Source of the DNA: Tabrizicola sp.
Lineage (GTDB): Bacteria > Pseudomonadota > Alphaproteobacteria > Rhodobacterales > Rhodobacteraceae
Reading direction: 5' to 3'
DNA length: 64,000 bases
NCBI RefSeq assembly: GCF_016792905.1
Contig: NZ_JAEULP010000016.1
Location: 25,142-89,141, forward strand
Shown: piece by piece, positions 17,158-26,936 of the stretch
Numbering within the stretch: the first letter of the stretch is position 1
Layout: each line of letters starts with the position of its first letter
Made by a program: the position numbers and the translations under genes
Notes under the pieces: model-generated
Told to the model about the DNA's origin: nothing
The model's database searches: none
What the model saw: only the letters and a program-made list of their open reading frames with translations

Positions 17158-18213
17158 TCAGCCCCGCCGTGAGCGGATCATGCCGGTGATGTCGTAGACC
17201 TGCTCCAGGATCGGCCGGGCGATGGCATCGGCGCGGTCGGCCCCGTCGCCAAGGATGCGGTCGATCTCGGCGGGGTCGGCCATCAGGCGATTCATCTCGC
17301 TGGTGATCGGCGAGAGTTTCGCCACCGCGAGGTCGGCCAGCGCGGGCTTGAAGGTGCCGAACTGGGCGCCCGCGAAATCGCGGATCACCTGCTCCACCGT
17401 GTGCCCGGCAAGGGCCGCGTAGATGTTCACCAGATTGCGCGCCTCGGGGCGGTCCTTCAGCCCCTCGACCGTCTCCGGCAACGGTTCTGGGTCCGTCTTG
17501 GCCTTGCGGATCTTGGCGGCGATCATGTCGGCATCGTCGGTCAGGTTGATCCGCGACTGGTCGGACGGGTCGGACTTCGACATCTTCTTGGTGCCGTCGC
17601 GCAAGGACATGACGCGGGTAGCCGCGCCTTCGATCAATGGTTCAACCACCGGGAAGAAATCGACCTTGTAGTCGTTGTTGAACTTGATCGCGATGTCGCG
17701 GCACAGTTCCAGATGCTGTTTCTGGTCGTCACCGACCGGCACCATCGTCGCGTGATAGACGAGTATGTCGGCAGCCATCAGGCTGGGATAGGCGAAAAGG
17801 CCCAGCGAAGCGTTCTCGGCGTTCTTGCCGGCGGTCTTGTCCTTCCATTGCGTCATCCGGCTCATCCAGCCCATGCGGGCGACGCAGTTGAAGATCCAGC
17901 CAAGCTCGGCATGGGCCGAGACCTGCGACTGGTTGAAGAGGATGGAACGCTTCGGGTCGATGCCCGCGGCGATGAAGGCGGCGGCGCCTTCGCGGGTCTG
18001 GTGGCGCAGTTTCGCGGGTTCCTGCCAGGTGGTGATCGCGTGCATGTCGACCATGCAGTAGATCGTCTCGATCCCCTCGTCCTGCTTTTCGACGAAGCGC
18101 TTCAGCGCGCCGAGGTAGTTGCCAAGCGTCAACCCGCCCGAGGGCTGGATGCCCGAGAAGATGCGGGGCTTGAAGGTTTTCGGCGTTTGGACCGCCGAAG
18201 CCGGGGAGGACAT
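17158..18213 (-). CDS. trpS: Tryptophanyl-tRNA synthetase
   Basis: A 351-residue class I aminoacyl-tRNA synthetase. The HIGH-like motif lies in [18 protein letters not shown], and the KMSKS loop is present as [10 protein letters not shown]. Other typical parts are [10 protein letters not shown] and [18 protein letters not shown]. The ATG chosen removes an 18-codon extension; the resulting N-terminus [21 protein letters not shown] is of normal length. It is transcribed away from the rhomboid-like gene and ends at a strong terminator. Confidence 0.95.
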   Translation of the reverse strand: MSSPASAVQTPKTFKPRIFSGIQPSGGLTLGNYLGALKRFVEKQDEGIETIYCMVDMHAITTWQEPAKLRHQTREGAAAFIAAGIDPKRSILFNQSQVSAHAELGWIFNCVARMGWMSRMTQWKDKTAGKNAENASLGLFAYPSLMAADILVYHATMVPVGDDQKQHLELCRDIAIKFNNDYKVDFFPVVEPLIEGAATRVMSLRDGTKKMSKSDPSDQSRINLTDDADMIAAKIRKAKTDPEPLPETVEGLKDRPEARNLVNIYAALAGHTVEQVIRDFAGAQFGTFKPALADLAVAKLSPITSEMNRLMADPAEIDRILGDGADRADAIARPILEQVYDITGMIRSRRG

Positions 18214-18291
18214 GGGGACTGGCTCCGTCTGGAAAAAGCTTGCGAACCCGCGTAATCGAAGGGGCAACAGGCGTCAATCAGGCAGGCAGGC

Positions 18292-18981
18292 ATGGACACC
18301 GATCACAACGCACCCCCGTTGAACCCTCTTCCCTGGATCGTCTGGGTCCTGGCGCTGCCCCTGATCGCGATGGAGATCGTGCTGTCGCTGGCCGGGGCGG
18401 GTGTCGTCGGGGGCGCGCAGGGGGTCGGCTGGCGCATCCAGGCGGTGGAGCGGTTCGGCCTGTTCCCCGAGCTTCTGAAGCACCAGTGGGAAACCGGCGG
18501 CTATCCGCTGGAGGAGTTGCCCCGCCTGGTCAGCTATGTGGCCGTGCATGGCAATTTCACCCATGCCCTGTTCGCCATCGTCATGCTGCTGGCCCTTGGA
18601 AAGATGGTCGGCGAGGTCTTCCGATGGTGGGGGGTGCTGGTGGTATTTCTTGGATCGGCGGCGGTGGGGGGCGCGGCCTACGGGCTGCTGATCCCCGGGC
18701 TGCGGACGCAGCTGATCGGGGCCTATCCCGGGGTCTACGGCTTGATCGGGGCCTTCACCTTCCTGATCTGGACGAAGCTGGCGCTGGTGGGCGCAAACCG
18801 GCTGCGGGCTTTCACCCTCATCGGGATGCTTCTGGTCATTCAACTGGTCTTCGGGCTGCTGTTCGGCGGCAACTGGGACTGGGTGGCGGAAGTCACCGGA
18901 TTTGCGACCGGGTTCCTGCTGTCCTTCGTCGTCAGTCCCGGCGGGTTCCAGCGGGCGGTGGCGCTGATCCGTCACCGCTGA
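18292..18981 (+). CDS. Rhomboid-like membrane protein lacking the catalytic Ser and His (pseudoprotease)
   Basis: A 229-residue protein with about six transmembrane segments in the rhomboid pattern. TM2 keeps two histidines (HGNFTHALFA, His86 and His91). The active-site loop reads GAYPGVYGLIGAF where active rhomboids have GxSGxxxGLxGA, so Tyr145 replaces the nucleophilic Ser. In the last core helix EVTGFATGFLL has Glu200 where the catalytic His is expected. By sequence it cannot be a serine protease of the normal mechanism. It runs into murJ from the opposite strand (the two coding ends overlap by 10 bases). A substrate-binding or chaperone role like that of eukaryotic iRhoms is a guess. Confidence 0.8.
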   Translation: MDTDHNAPPLNPLPWIVWVLALPLIAMEIVLSLAGAGVVGGAQGVGWRIQAVERFGLFPELLKHQWETGGYPLEELPRLVSYVAVHGNFTHALFAIVMLLALGKMVGEVFRWWGVLVVFLGSAAVGGAAYGLLIPGLRTQLIGAYPGVYGLIGAFTFLIWTKLALVGANRLRAFTLIGMLLVIQLVFGLLFGGNWDWVAEVTGFATGFLLSFVVSPGGFQRAVALIRHR

Positions 18982-20516
18982 CGGCGAAGTGCCTTCAGGT
19001 CTGACAGGCGGACGGCCTTCAGGGCGACGGCGGCGAGCGCGTAGCTCGCCATGCCAATTGCGATAAGGAGGCACAGGGCCAGGATGCGGTAAGCCTTGGC
19101 ATCCAGCATCGGCTGCAACAGGTTCCATCCACCCCAGAGCGCAGCGCCCATGAAGGCCGAGGCGAACACGATCCGCCAGAAGCGAGACAGGAAACGGGCG
19201 TCGAAGCGGGCCTCCTCGCCCAGGCTGCGGGCACCCCACCAGAGCTGGCCGACCATCACCCATGCCGAAAGCGTGGTCGCCCAGGCGGCGGCAGAGAACC
19301 CGATCCACGGCATCAAGCCGAAGGCGAGCGCGGCGTTCAGGACCATCGACCAGACGGCATATCGGAACGGGCTGCGGGTGTCTTCGCGGGCGTAGAACAG
19401 CGGTTGCAGCGCCTTTTGCAGGACGAAAGCGGGCAGGCCAAGGCCGTAGATCGCCAGGGCAAGGGCAGTTGCGGCGGTGTCTTCTGCATCGAACTTGCCG
19501 CGTTGATACAGGACTTCGGTGATGGGGAAGGCGATGACCACCAGCGCCACAGCCGCAGGGAGGGTCAGGAGGAGGGCGAATTCGGTGCCGCGGTTGAAGG
19601 CCTCGCGCCCGCCCGCGTGGTCCCCGGCCTGCAAGCGGCGGGAAAGCTCGGGAAGAAGGACGGTGCCGACGGCGATGGCGACGACGCCCAGCGGCAGCTG
19701 GTACAGCCGGTCGGCATAAACCAGCCAGGAAATCGCCCCCTCGGTGCCCGAGGCGACCTGCCGCGAGACGAGGAGGTTGATCTGGACCACACCTCCGACC
19801 AGCAGCGCAGGGCCCATGTTGACCATCAGGCGACGGAAATCGGGGCTCATTCGTGGCCAGCGCAGGCGCGGGATGAACCCGATGCGGCGCGCGGCGTACA
19901 TGGTCCAGAGGAGTTGCGCGATGCCGGTGACGGGCGTGGTCCAGGCCAAGGTCAGGCCCATGTCCCAGCCCATCCGGCTGGCGAGAAACATGGCGGCGAT
20001 GAAGACGAGGTTCATCAGGACCGGCACCGCCCCGGCTTCCGCGAAATGGCCATGCGCGTTCAGGATGCCGGAGAGGAGCGCGAAGAGCGAGATGAAGCCG
20101 ATGTAGCAGAAGGTGATGCGGCCAAAATCGACCGCCATGTCGAAGCGCCCGTCGCCGACAAAGCCCGCCGCCATGGCCCAGACCAGAAGCGGCATGGCCA
20201 ATGTGCCGATCAGCGAGAAGACGACCAGGAAAGCAGTCATGCCGGAGAAGGCGTTCTGGGCGAAGTCCTCGGCGTCTTCGCCGCCTTCAAGCTTCTTGGC
20301 GTAAAGCGGCACAAAGGCCTGGTTGAAGGCCCCCTCGGCGAAGAAGCGGCGGAACATGTTCGGCAGGCTGAAGGCCACGTTGAAGGCATCCGCGACCGGA
20401 CCCGCACCCAGATAGGCCGCCATCATCAGCTCGCGCACCAGTCCTGCCCCGCGCGAAACCAGGGTCCAGCCGCCAAGGGTCACGATACTGCGGATCATCC
20501 CGCGCGAGCTGCTCAT
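18972..20516 (-). CDS. murJ: Lipid II flippase MurJ
   Basis: A 514-residue integral membrane protein of the MOP/MviN family that moves lipid II across the inner membrane for peptidoglycan synthesis. The N-terminus SIVTLGGWTLVSRGAGLVRELMMAAYLGAGPVADAFNVAFSLPNMFRRFFAEGAFNQAFVPLY is strongly family-typical, and about 14 hydrophobic helices follow. Starts by ATGA overlap with the glnD stop, so the two are cotranscribed, as is common in this group. Confidence 0.95.
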   Translation of the reverse strand: MSSSRGMIRSIVTLGGWTLVSRGAGLVRELMMAAYLGAGPVADAFNVAFSLPNMFRRFFAEGAFNQAFVPLYAKKLEGGEDAEDFAQNAFSGMTAFLVVFSLIGTLAMPLLVWAMAAGFVGDGRFDMAVDFGRITFCYIGFISLFALLSGILNAHGHFAEAGAVPVLMNLVFIAAMFLASRMGWDMGLTLAWTTPVTGIAQLLWTMYAARRIGFIPRLRWPRMSPDFRRLMVNMGPALLVGGVVQINLLVSRQVASGTEGAISWLVYADRLYQLPLGVVAIAVGTVLLPELSRRLQAGDHAGGREAFNRGTEFALLLTLPAAVALVVIAFPITEVLYQRGKFDAEDTAATALALAIYGLGLPAFVLQKALQPLFYAREDTRSPFRYAVWSMVLNAALAFGLMPWIGFSAAAWATTLSAWVMVGQLWWGARSLGEEARFDARFLSRFWRIVFASAFMGAALWGGWNLLQPMLDAKAYRILALCLLIAIGMASYALAAVALKAVRLSDLKALRRQR

Positions 20517-23281
20517 GCGATGGCCCTTTCGGCCCCTTCCGCGATGGCCTGGCGCAGCTTCTTCTCCAGCGCTTCCTGCCGGTGCTTCTGGTGCAGCTTC
20601 AGGCCGAACATGTCCTTGACGTAAAAGGTGTCCACCACCTGCGCGCCATAGGTCGCGATCACGGCGCTGGCGATGTAGATGTTGTTCACCGCCAGCGTCC
20701 GGGTCAGGTCATACAGCAGCCCCGGCCGGTCGCGGGTGTCGACCTCGATGATCGTGTAGATTTCGGACCCTTCGTTGTCGAAGGTGATATGGGTCGGGAA
20801 GCGGAACTCGCGTTCGCGCTTCTTGATCTTGTCGCGGTCCTTCAGGGCCTCGCGGGCCACAACCTCGCCCTTCAGGGTCTTGTCGATCATCCCCCGCAGG
20901 CGCGGCAGGCGGGCGACTTCATAGGGGTGGCCCTCGATGTCCTGCACCCAGAAGACGGCGGTGGCATAGCCGTCCTTGGACGTGTAGGTCCGCGCGTCCA
21001 CCACGTTCGCCCCGACCAGCGCAAGCGCCCCGGCAAGGCGGCTGAAGATGCCCGGGTGGTCATGCAGGGCAAAGCAGGCGCGGGTGGCGTCGCGGTCAGG
21101 GTCGGGGTGCAGGTCGATGCGGATCTCATCATCGCCAAGGCCCTGCAGAAGCCGGGCGAAGACCTCATGCGTGTCGGTCGACAGGCCCTGCCAATAGGGC
21201 GAGTAATGTCGGGTCGTCTCGTGGTCAAGCGCCGCGGTTTCCCAACCCTTCAGACGCTCGCGCAGGGCCTGGGTCGCTTCCTCCTGCCGGTTCTCGCGGT
21301 TGAGCGTCTCGAGACCCCCTTCCAGCGCCTCGGCCGTCTGCTTGTAAAGCTGCCGCAGCAGCATGGCCTTCCAGTTGTTCCAGGTCCCCGGTCCCACGCC
21401 GCGGATGTCGCAGACCGTCAGCACGGTCAGCAGGTCCAGCCGTTTCCGCGTCTTCACCGCCTTGGCGAAGTCGCGCACTGTCCGCGGGTCGCCGATGTCG
21501 CGCTTCTGCGCCATGTCGGACATGAGAAGGTGGTAGCGCACCAGCCATTCCACCGTCTCGCTTTCCTCGGCGTCCAGCCCCAGCCTTGGGCAGACCCGTC
21601 GGGCGATTTGCGCGCCAAGGATCGAATGGTCCTCTGGGCGTCCCTTGCCGATGTCATGCAGAAGCAGCGCGACATAAAGGACCTTGCGATTCACCCCACC
21701 CTTCAGGATCGAGGAAGACAGTGGCAGGTCCTCGACCAGCTCGCCACGTTCGATCTGGGCCAGGCAGCTGATCGTCTGGATGATGTGCTCGTCGACCGTG
21801 TAGTGGTGGTAGACGTTGAACTGCATCATCGCGACGATGGGTTCGAACTCGGGGATGAAGGCGGCCAGGACCCCCAGCTCGTTCATCCGGCGAAGGCTGC
21901 GTTCGGGGTTGCCGTGCTTCAGCAGCAGGTCCAGGAAGATGCGCTGCGCCTCCGGGTCCTCGCGCATCTCGTCGTCGATCAGGTCGAGATGCGAGGTCAC
22001 GATCCGCATGACGTTGGGGTGCAGCAGGTACTTGGTCCGCAAGCCCTCCTCGAACACGCGCAAGAGGTTCAGCTTGTCCTTCAGGAACTCCTGCGGGTCC
22101 TTCACGTCGATCCGGCCCTGCACCATCTTGTAGCCGGCCTTCACCCGCTTGGTCAGCTTGAACATGCCGAAGAGGCTTGCCTCGCGCTTGGCGTGGCGGG
22201 CTTCCAGTTCGGTCAGGAAGATACGGGTCAACTCACCGACGCGCGTGGCCAGGCGAAAGTAATCCTGCATGAAATGCTCGACCGCACGGCGCCCGCCCGT
22301 GTCGCGATAGCCCATGCGCGCCGCCACCTCGACCTGCAGGTCGAAGGTCAGCGTGTCGGTCGGTCGTCCGGTGATGTAGTGCAGATGGCAGCGCACGGCC
22401 CAGAGGAAGTCCTCGGCCTGGGCGAAGCTGTCGAATTCCTCGCGCGACAGAAGCCCTGCGCCCACCAGCCCCTCGGACGACGGCACCCGGTGCAGGTACT
22501 TTCCGATCCAGTACAGCGTCTGGAGATCGCGCAGGCCGCCCTTGCCCTCCTTGACGTTCGGCTCCAGCACATAGCGCTGGCCACCCTGCCGCTTGTGCCG
22601 CGCGGCCCGTTCCGCCAGCTTCGCCTCGATGAATTCCGGGCCAGAGTTCCGGAACAGCTCACCCCAAAGCCTGGTGTCCAGTTCCTCGGCCAAGGGGGCA
22701 TGGCCGCAGATGAAGCGGTGCTCCAGAAGCGCCGTGCGGATGGTGATGTCCTCGCGCCCGAGACGGATGCAATCCTTCACCGTGCGGCTGGAATGGCCGA
22801 CCTTCAGCTTCAGGTCCCAGAGCATGTAAAGCATCGTCTCGATGACGCTTTCCGCCCAGGGGGTGATCTTCCAGGGGGTCAGGAACAGCAGGTCGACGTC
22901 GGATTGCGGCGCCATCTCGGCCCGGCCGTAACCACCGACGCCCAGCACGGCGATGCGCTCGGCATCGGTGGGGTTGGCCAAGGGGTGCAGGCGCATGGCG
23001 GCGGCCAATGTCACCTGCACCAGCACGTCGGTCAGCCCCGCCTGCGCCGAGATCAGTGCGCGGGCCCGGCGGGGGTCCGCACGAAAGGCGGCCTCGAAAC
23101 CGGCGGTGGCCTCGGACTTGGCGGACTGCAGATCCTGAACCACCAGCGCGCGGGCCGCCTTCGGATCGTCTGCGGCCTGCAGGCGGTCCAGCACCCGGAG
23201 GGACAGCTCGCCCGCATCCGGCAAGCAATAGCCGGGGCCGACCACCTGGGGCATCGTCGCAGCCTCGACCGAGTCTTCCAC
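20513..23281 (-). CDS. glnD: [Protein-PII] uridylyltransferase / uridylyl-removing enzyme
   Basis: A 922-residue GlnD, of normal length. It senses glutamine and uridylylates or deuridylylates PII proteins, controlling nitrogen assimilation. The nucleotidyltransferase motif is at residues 116-134 (GGYGRAEMAPQSDVDLLFL), the HD hydrolase motif LLHDIGKGRPEDHS is at about 540, and two ACT domains fill the C-terminus (LVGANVVDARTYTSKDGYATAVFWV and IIEVDTRDRPGLLYDLTRTLAVNNIYIASAVIATYGAQVVDTFYV). The upstream PBP activator gene is 17 bases away on the same strand. Confidence 0.96.
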   Translation of the reverse strand: MEDSVEAATMPQVVGPGYCLPDAGELSLRVLDRLQAADDPKAARALVVQDLQSAKSEATAGFEAAFRADPRRARALISAQAGLTDVLVQVTLAAAMRLHPLANPTDAERIAVLGVGGYGRAEMAPQSDVDLLFLTPWKITPWAESVIETMLYMLWDLKLKVGHSSRTVKDCIRLGREDITIRTALLEHRFICGHAPLAEELDTRLWGELFRNSGPEFIEAKLAERAARHKRQGGQRYVLEPNVKEGKGGLRDLQTLYWIGKYLHRVPSSEGLVGAGLLSREEFDSFAQAEDFLWAVRCHLHYITGRPTDTLTFDLQVEVAARMGYRDTGGRRAVEHFMQDYFRLATRVGELTRIFLTELEARHAKREASLFGMFKLTKRVKAGYKMVQGRIDVKDPQEFLKDKLNLLRVFEEGLRTKYLLHPNVMRIVTSHLDLIDDEMREDPEAQRIFLDLLLKHGNPERSLRRMNELGVLAAFIPEFEPIVAMMQFNVYHHYTVDEHIIQTISCLAQIERGELVEDLPLSSSILKGGVNRKVLYVALLLHDIGKGRPEDHSILGAQIARRVCPRLGLDAEESETVEWLVRYHLLMSDMAQKRDIGDPRTVRDFAKAVKTRKRLDLLTVLTVCDIRGVGPGTWNNWKAMLLRQLYKQTAEALEGGLETLNRENRQEEATQALRERLKGWETAALDHETTRHYSPYWQGLSTDTHEVFARLLQGLGDDEIRIDLHPDPDRDATRACFALHDHPGIFSRLAGALALVGANVVDARTYTSKDGYATAVFWVQDIEGHPYEVARLPRLRGMIDKTLKGEVVAREALKDRDKIKKREREFRFPTHITFDNEGSEIYTIIEVDTRDRPGLLYDLTRTLAVNNIYIASAVIATYGAQVVDTFYVKDMFGLKLHQKHRQEALEKKLRQAIAEGAERAIA

Positions 23282-23298
23282 GATCCCCGGACCCGGTC

Positions 23299-24471
23299 TC
23301 AGAACCCGGCGCCGCCAAAGCTGCGGGGCGCTGCGTCGATCACCACGACCTGGTTGGAGCGGATCGTCGCCACCGCCAGGCCACGCTCGTTGGTGCCGTT
23401 CGGCAGCAGGCGGAAGATGCCCGAGACGCCCGCGAAGCCGGCCGACTGCGTCAGGTCGCCCTTCGACAGCGGCGCTCCGCCCTTGGCCCGGTTCGCCAGT
23501 GCGCCGATGGCAGCGATCCCGTCATAGGCAAGACCCGCGACCGGCACCGGCTGGCTGCCATAGGCGCCTTCATAGCGAGCGCGGAACTGGGCGTGCAGGC
23601 CCGGATCAGGCATCGCGAACCAGCCGCCCTGCACTCCCGGCAGCGCCAGCGTGGCGGGCGGGATGTCCCAGCGGGTCAGGCCGATGAACTGGGTGGTCGC
23701 CTTGTCGATGCCGTTGTCGACCAGAAGCTGGCTCAGCAGCGGCAGCGCCCCCGCCGTGTCGGCGGTCAGGAACAGCACCGTCGCTCCCGAGGACTTCGCC
23801 GTGCTGACGATTCCGCTCGCCGCCTGCACGATGCCGTTCTGCGAGAATTCGTAGGAGGTCACGCCCACGACCGAGCCACCGGCCGAAGCAACGCCGCGCT
23901 CGATGGCGGCCTTGCCGACCTCGCCCGCAACGTTGCGGTCATGCACGATCAGCACCTTGGACTTGCCGTTGCGTACCGCGTAATTCGCCAGCCGCCGGGC
24001 GGTGTTGTCGAAGGTCTGGCCCAGGACAAAGACGTTGCCGCCCGCGATGGCCGCGTTGTTCGAGAAGGCCAGCACGTTCACCCCGGAATTCGCCACCGCG
24101 ACCCCTGCGGCATTGGCTTCCTCGGAATAGAACGGCCCGAGGATCACCTGCGCGCCCTCGTCCACCGCCTGCTTGGCCAGCGCCGAAGCCTGAGCGGGGC
24201 TGCCGCCGGTCTTGTAGACCCGGAGGTCGATGTTGACCCCGGAGAGATCGTTCATCGCCAGCCGCGCGGCGTTTTCCAGGTTCGCGCCGAACAACTCATC
24301 CTGCGACTGCCCCGAGCCCGAGGGGATCAGGAGCGCCACCTGCACCGACCCGCCATTGCCGGGCGGGGCCGTTCCGGGCCCGGTGGCGACACAGGCCGAA
24401 AGGACCACGGCACCAAGAACAGAAAGCATCTGGCCCAGCGACTTGCGGGCCCGGTGAATAACGGACAACAT
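23299..24471 (-). CDS. Penicillin-binding protein activator, LpoA-like lipoprotein
   Basis: A 390-residue lipoprotein with a lipobox (VLSAC) after a hydrophobic signal. The body is a periplasmic-binding-protein fold of the Leu/Ile/Val type (VQVALLIPSGSGQSQDELFGANLENAARLAMNDLSG, then VILGPFYSEEANA), the module that LpoA uses to stimulate PBP1A. It precedes glnD and murJ, in keeping with a cell-wall role. It is divergent from rsmI, a usual arrangement for lpoA homologues. Activation of a specific PBP is inferred. Confidence 0.85.
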   Translation of the reverse strand: MLSVIHRARKSLGQMLSVLGAVVLSACVATGPGTAPPGNGGSVQVALLIPSGSGQSQDELFGANLENAARLAMNDLSGVNIDLRVYKTGGSPAQASALAKQAVDEGAQVILGPFYSEEANAAGVAVANSGVNVLAFSNNAAIAGGNVFVLGQTFDNTARRLANYAVRNGKSKVLIVHDRNVAGEVGKAAIERGVASAGGSVVGVTSYEFSQNGIVQAASGIVSTAKSSGATVLFLTADTAGALPLLSQLLVDNGIDKATTQFIGLTRWDIPPATLALPGVQGGWFAMPDPGLHAQFRARYEGAYGSQPVPVAGLAYDGIAAIGALANRAKGGAPLSKGDLTQSAGFAGVSGIFRLLPNGTNERGLAVATIRSNQVVVIDAAPRSFGGAGF

Positions 24472-24544
24472 GGTGGTTCCTCACTGTTGCAGGGGCACTG
24501 CGATTGCGGGCCAAGGTAGTTGGTTCGGAAAGGGAAGTAAACTT

Positions 24545-25435
24545 GTGAGGCAGGACTCGGATACCCCTGATTCCCCGATGAAACCCGCCCTGCGCGCCAT
24601 TCCGCCGGGGCTGCACTTCGTCTCGACCCCGATCGGTGCGGCGCGCGACATCACGCTTCGCGCGCTCGACGTTCTGGCCGGGGCCGATGTGCTGGTGGCC
24701 GAGGACACCCGCACCCTGCGCCACCTGATGGAGATTCACGGCATCCCGCTGAACGGGCGCCCGCTGATCGCCTACCACGACCATTCGGGCGAGGGGCAGA
24801 TGCAGCGGCTGGTTGGTCTTCTGGCCGAGGGGAGGAGCCTCGCCTACGCCTCCGAGGCCGGGACGCCGCTGATCTCGGACCCGGGGTTCGAACTGGCCCG
24901 CGCTGTGGCAGCAGCAGGCCTGCCGATGTCGGCGGCACCGGGCCCCTGCGCCGCAATCTGCGCCCTGACCTTGTCGGGCCTGCCCTCCGACCGCTTCTTC
25001 TTCGCGGGCTTCCCGCCTGCCGCCCAGGGCGCACGGCGCAGTTTCCTGACCGAGCTTGCGGGCGTGCAGGCGACACTGATCTGCTACGAAAGCCCGAAAC
25101 GCCTTGCCGCGCTCCTGGCAGACATGGCGGTGGCGATGGGTGGCAGTCGGCAGGCCGTGGTTTGCCGGGAATTGACCAAGCGGTTCGAGGAAGTCCTGCG
25201 CGGCAGTCTTGACCAGCTGGCGGCCGAGATCGGGGCGCGCGACATCAAGGGCGAGATCGTGGTTCTGGTCGACCGCGCCCCGCCAGCCGAGGCGAGCGAG
25301 GCACGCATCGGCGAGGCGTTGGATGCGGCGCTGAAGACCATGTCCGTTAAGGATGCCGCAACTTTCGTGTCGCAAACTCTGGGTGTATCACGCAAGATCG
25401 TCTACCGGATCGCACTTGATCGCAGCCAGGGATAG
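24545..25435 (+). CDS. rsmI: 16S rRNA 2'-O-ribose C1402 methyltransferase
   Basis: A 296-residue RsmI (tetrapyrrole-methylase fold). The SAM domain begins GLHFVSTPIGAARDITLRALDVLAGADVLVAEDTRTLRHLM and contains SEAGTPLISDPGFELARAVAAAGLPMSAAPGPCA and the ITLSGLPSDRFFFAGF-type segment. I choose the GTG that stands 7 bases after GGGAAG; the ATG 11 codons downstream lacks a ribosome site. Divergent from the lpoA-like gene with 73 bases between, and followed by yraN and gshB. Confidence 0.92.
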   Translation: MRQDSDTPDSPMKPALRAIPPGLHFVSTPIGAARDITLRALDVLAGADVLVAEDTRTLRHLMEIHGIPLNGRPLIAYHDHSGEGQMQRLVGLLAEGRSLAYASEAGTPLISDPGFELARAVAAAGLPMSAAPGPCAAICALTLSGLPSDRFFFAGFPPAAQGARRSFLTELAGVQATLICYESPKRLAALLADMAVAMGGSRQAVVCRELTKRFEEVLRGSLDQLAAEIGARDIKGEIVVLVDRAPPAEASEARIGEALDAALKTMSVKDAATFVSQTLGVSRKIVYRIALDRSQG

Positions 25436-25439
25436 GCCG

Positions 25440-25838
25440 ATGCCCTTTGATTTCGCACCGTCACCGGTTCAGCGCAACCGTAGCTTGCGTGGTTTGGCAA
25501 ACTATCATGCCGGTCATGCTGCCGAAGCTTCGGTTGCCCGCCATTACGAAGACCGTGGCATCGCGATCTGCGCCCGGAACTGGCGGGGCATCACCGGCGA
25601 GATTGACCTGATCGGTCGCTGCGGTGACGAAGTGATCTTCGTCGAAGTCAAGCAAAGCCGCAGCCACGACCTGGCTGCCTCGCATCTTTCGCAGGCACAG
25701 ATTCGCCGGATCTTCGCGACGGTCGACGAATATGTGGCGAATGAGCCCAAGGGTCTTCTGACCGATGTTCGCATCGATCTGGCGCTGGTCGATGGCCAGG
25801 GCCGGATCGAAGTGCTGGAAAACGCCTTCGCGGGCTGA
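25440..25838 (+). CDS. YraN / UPF0102 endonuclease-like protein
   Basis: A 132-residue protein of the YraN family, with a Holliday-junction resolvase-like fold. The conserved core is ARHYEDRGIAICARNWRGITGEIDLIGRCGDEVIFVEVKQS, which holds the usual Glu, Asp and Glu-x-Lys metal residues. The start is 4 bases after the rsmI stop. The rsmI-yraN pairing is conserved in many proteobacteria. Cellular function is not established. Confidence 0.9.
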   Translation: MPFDFAPSPVQRNRSLRGLANYHAGHAAEASVARHYEDRGIAICARNWRGITGEIDLIGRCGDEVIFVEVKQSRSHDLAASHLSQAQIRRIFATVDEYVANEPKGLLTDVRIDLALVDGQGRIEVLENAFAG

Positions 25839-25892
25839 ATTGCATCTTCCGGCAGCTTCGGCCATCACTCGTTCCAGGTGAAGGAGAGTACC

Positions 25893-26837
25893 ATGCCGCT
25901 GAAGGTAGCCCTGCAGATGGACCCCATTGGGTCGGTCAATATCAACGCCGATTCGACCTTCCGCATCGCGCTCGAGGCGCAGGCGCGCGGGCATCATCTG
26001 TTCTTCTACACGCCGGACCGGCTGGCCTTCGTGGAAGGCCGGGTTCTGGCGCGCGGCTGGCCGATCGAGGTCCGGCGCGAGATCGGCAATCACGTCACCT
26101 ATGGCGAGGAAACCGAAGTCGATCTGGGCGATTTCGATGTCGTCTGGCTGCGCCAGGATCCGCCCTTCGACATGGGGTACATCACCACGACGCATCTCCT
26201 GGAAATGCTCCACCCGAAAACCCTCGTGGTGAACGATCCGTTCTGGGTACGGAACAGCCCGGAAAAGCTCCTCGTCCTGCGCTTCCCGACGCTGACCCCC
26301 CCCACCGCCATCGCCCGCGACCTGGCGACGATCCGCGCCTTCAAGGCCCGGCACGGCGACATCATCCTGAAGCCGCTCTACGGCAACGGCGGTGCGGGCG
26401 TCTTCCGGCTGGACCCGAATGACCGCAACCTGTCATCCCTGCACGAGCTGTTCATGGGCATCAATCGCGAGCCACTGATCGTGCAGAAGTTCCTGCCTGC
26501 GGTCGCGAAGGGCGACAAGCGGGTGATCCTGGTCGACGGCGAGGCGGTCGGCGCGATCAACCGGGTGCCGCAGGCGGGCGAGACCCGGTCGAACATGCAT
26601 GTCGGCGGGCGGCCCGAGAAGATCGGCCTCAGCGAGCGCGACCTGGAGATCTGCCGCACCATCGGCCCCACCTTGCGCGAAAAAGGCCAGATCTTCGTCG
26701 GCATCGACGTCATCGGCGACTGGCTGACCGAAATCAACGTGACATCGCCCACCGGCATTCAGGAGCTTGAGCGTTTCGACGGCACCAATGCCGCAAGGCG
26801 CATCTGGGAAGTGATCGAGGCGAAGCGGCGCGCCTAG
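25893..26837 (+). CDS. gshB: Glutathione synthetase
   Basis: A 314-residue ATP-grasp enzyme that joins gamma-glutamylcysteine and glycine. It begins [32 protein letters not shown] and contains [37 protein letters not shown] (ATP grasp), [27 protein letters not shown] and [17 protein letters not shown]. The AAGGAGAG ribosome site defines the start. Glutathione made here may also serve the GST and glutathione-linked formaldehyde detoxification, though the latter genes are not in the window. Confidence 0.95.
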   Translation: MPLKVALQMDPIGSVNINADSTFRIALEAQARGHHLFFYTPDRLAFVEGRVLARGWPIEVRREIGNHVTYGEETEVDLGDFDVVWLRQDPPFDMGYITTTHLLEMLHPKTLVVNDPFWVRNSPEKLLVLRFPTLTPPTAIARDLATIRAFKARHGDIILKPLYGNGGAGVFRLDPNDRNLSSLHELFMGINREPLIVQKFLPAVAKGDKRVILVDGEAVGAINRVPQAGETRSNMHVGGRPEKIGLSERDLEICRTIGPTLREKGQIFVGIDVIGDWLTEINVTSPTGIQELERFDGTNAARRIWEVIEAKRRA

Positions 26838-26936
26838 GTCTGCCCCGCCCCGGCAGGAGACGTGGCGCAGGCTCTGGCTTCCGCGCGCGCGCCCGACGTT
26901 CGACAAGAACGGGAGTCCGCCCATGCCGGAATGGCT

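Noticed and set aside
18292-18981. Active rhomboid serine protease
   Set aside because: The catalytic Ser and His positions carry Tyr and Glu, so the fold is kept but ordinary protease activity is unlikely.
20582-23527. A 981-codon open frame on the plus strand opposite glnD
   Set aside because: Its codons mirror glnD, and it extends past the glnD start into the neighbouring gene; no motif or ribosome site supports it.
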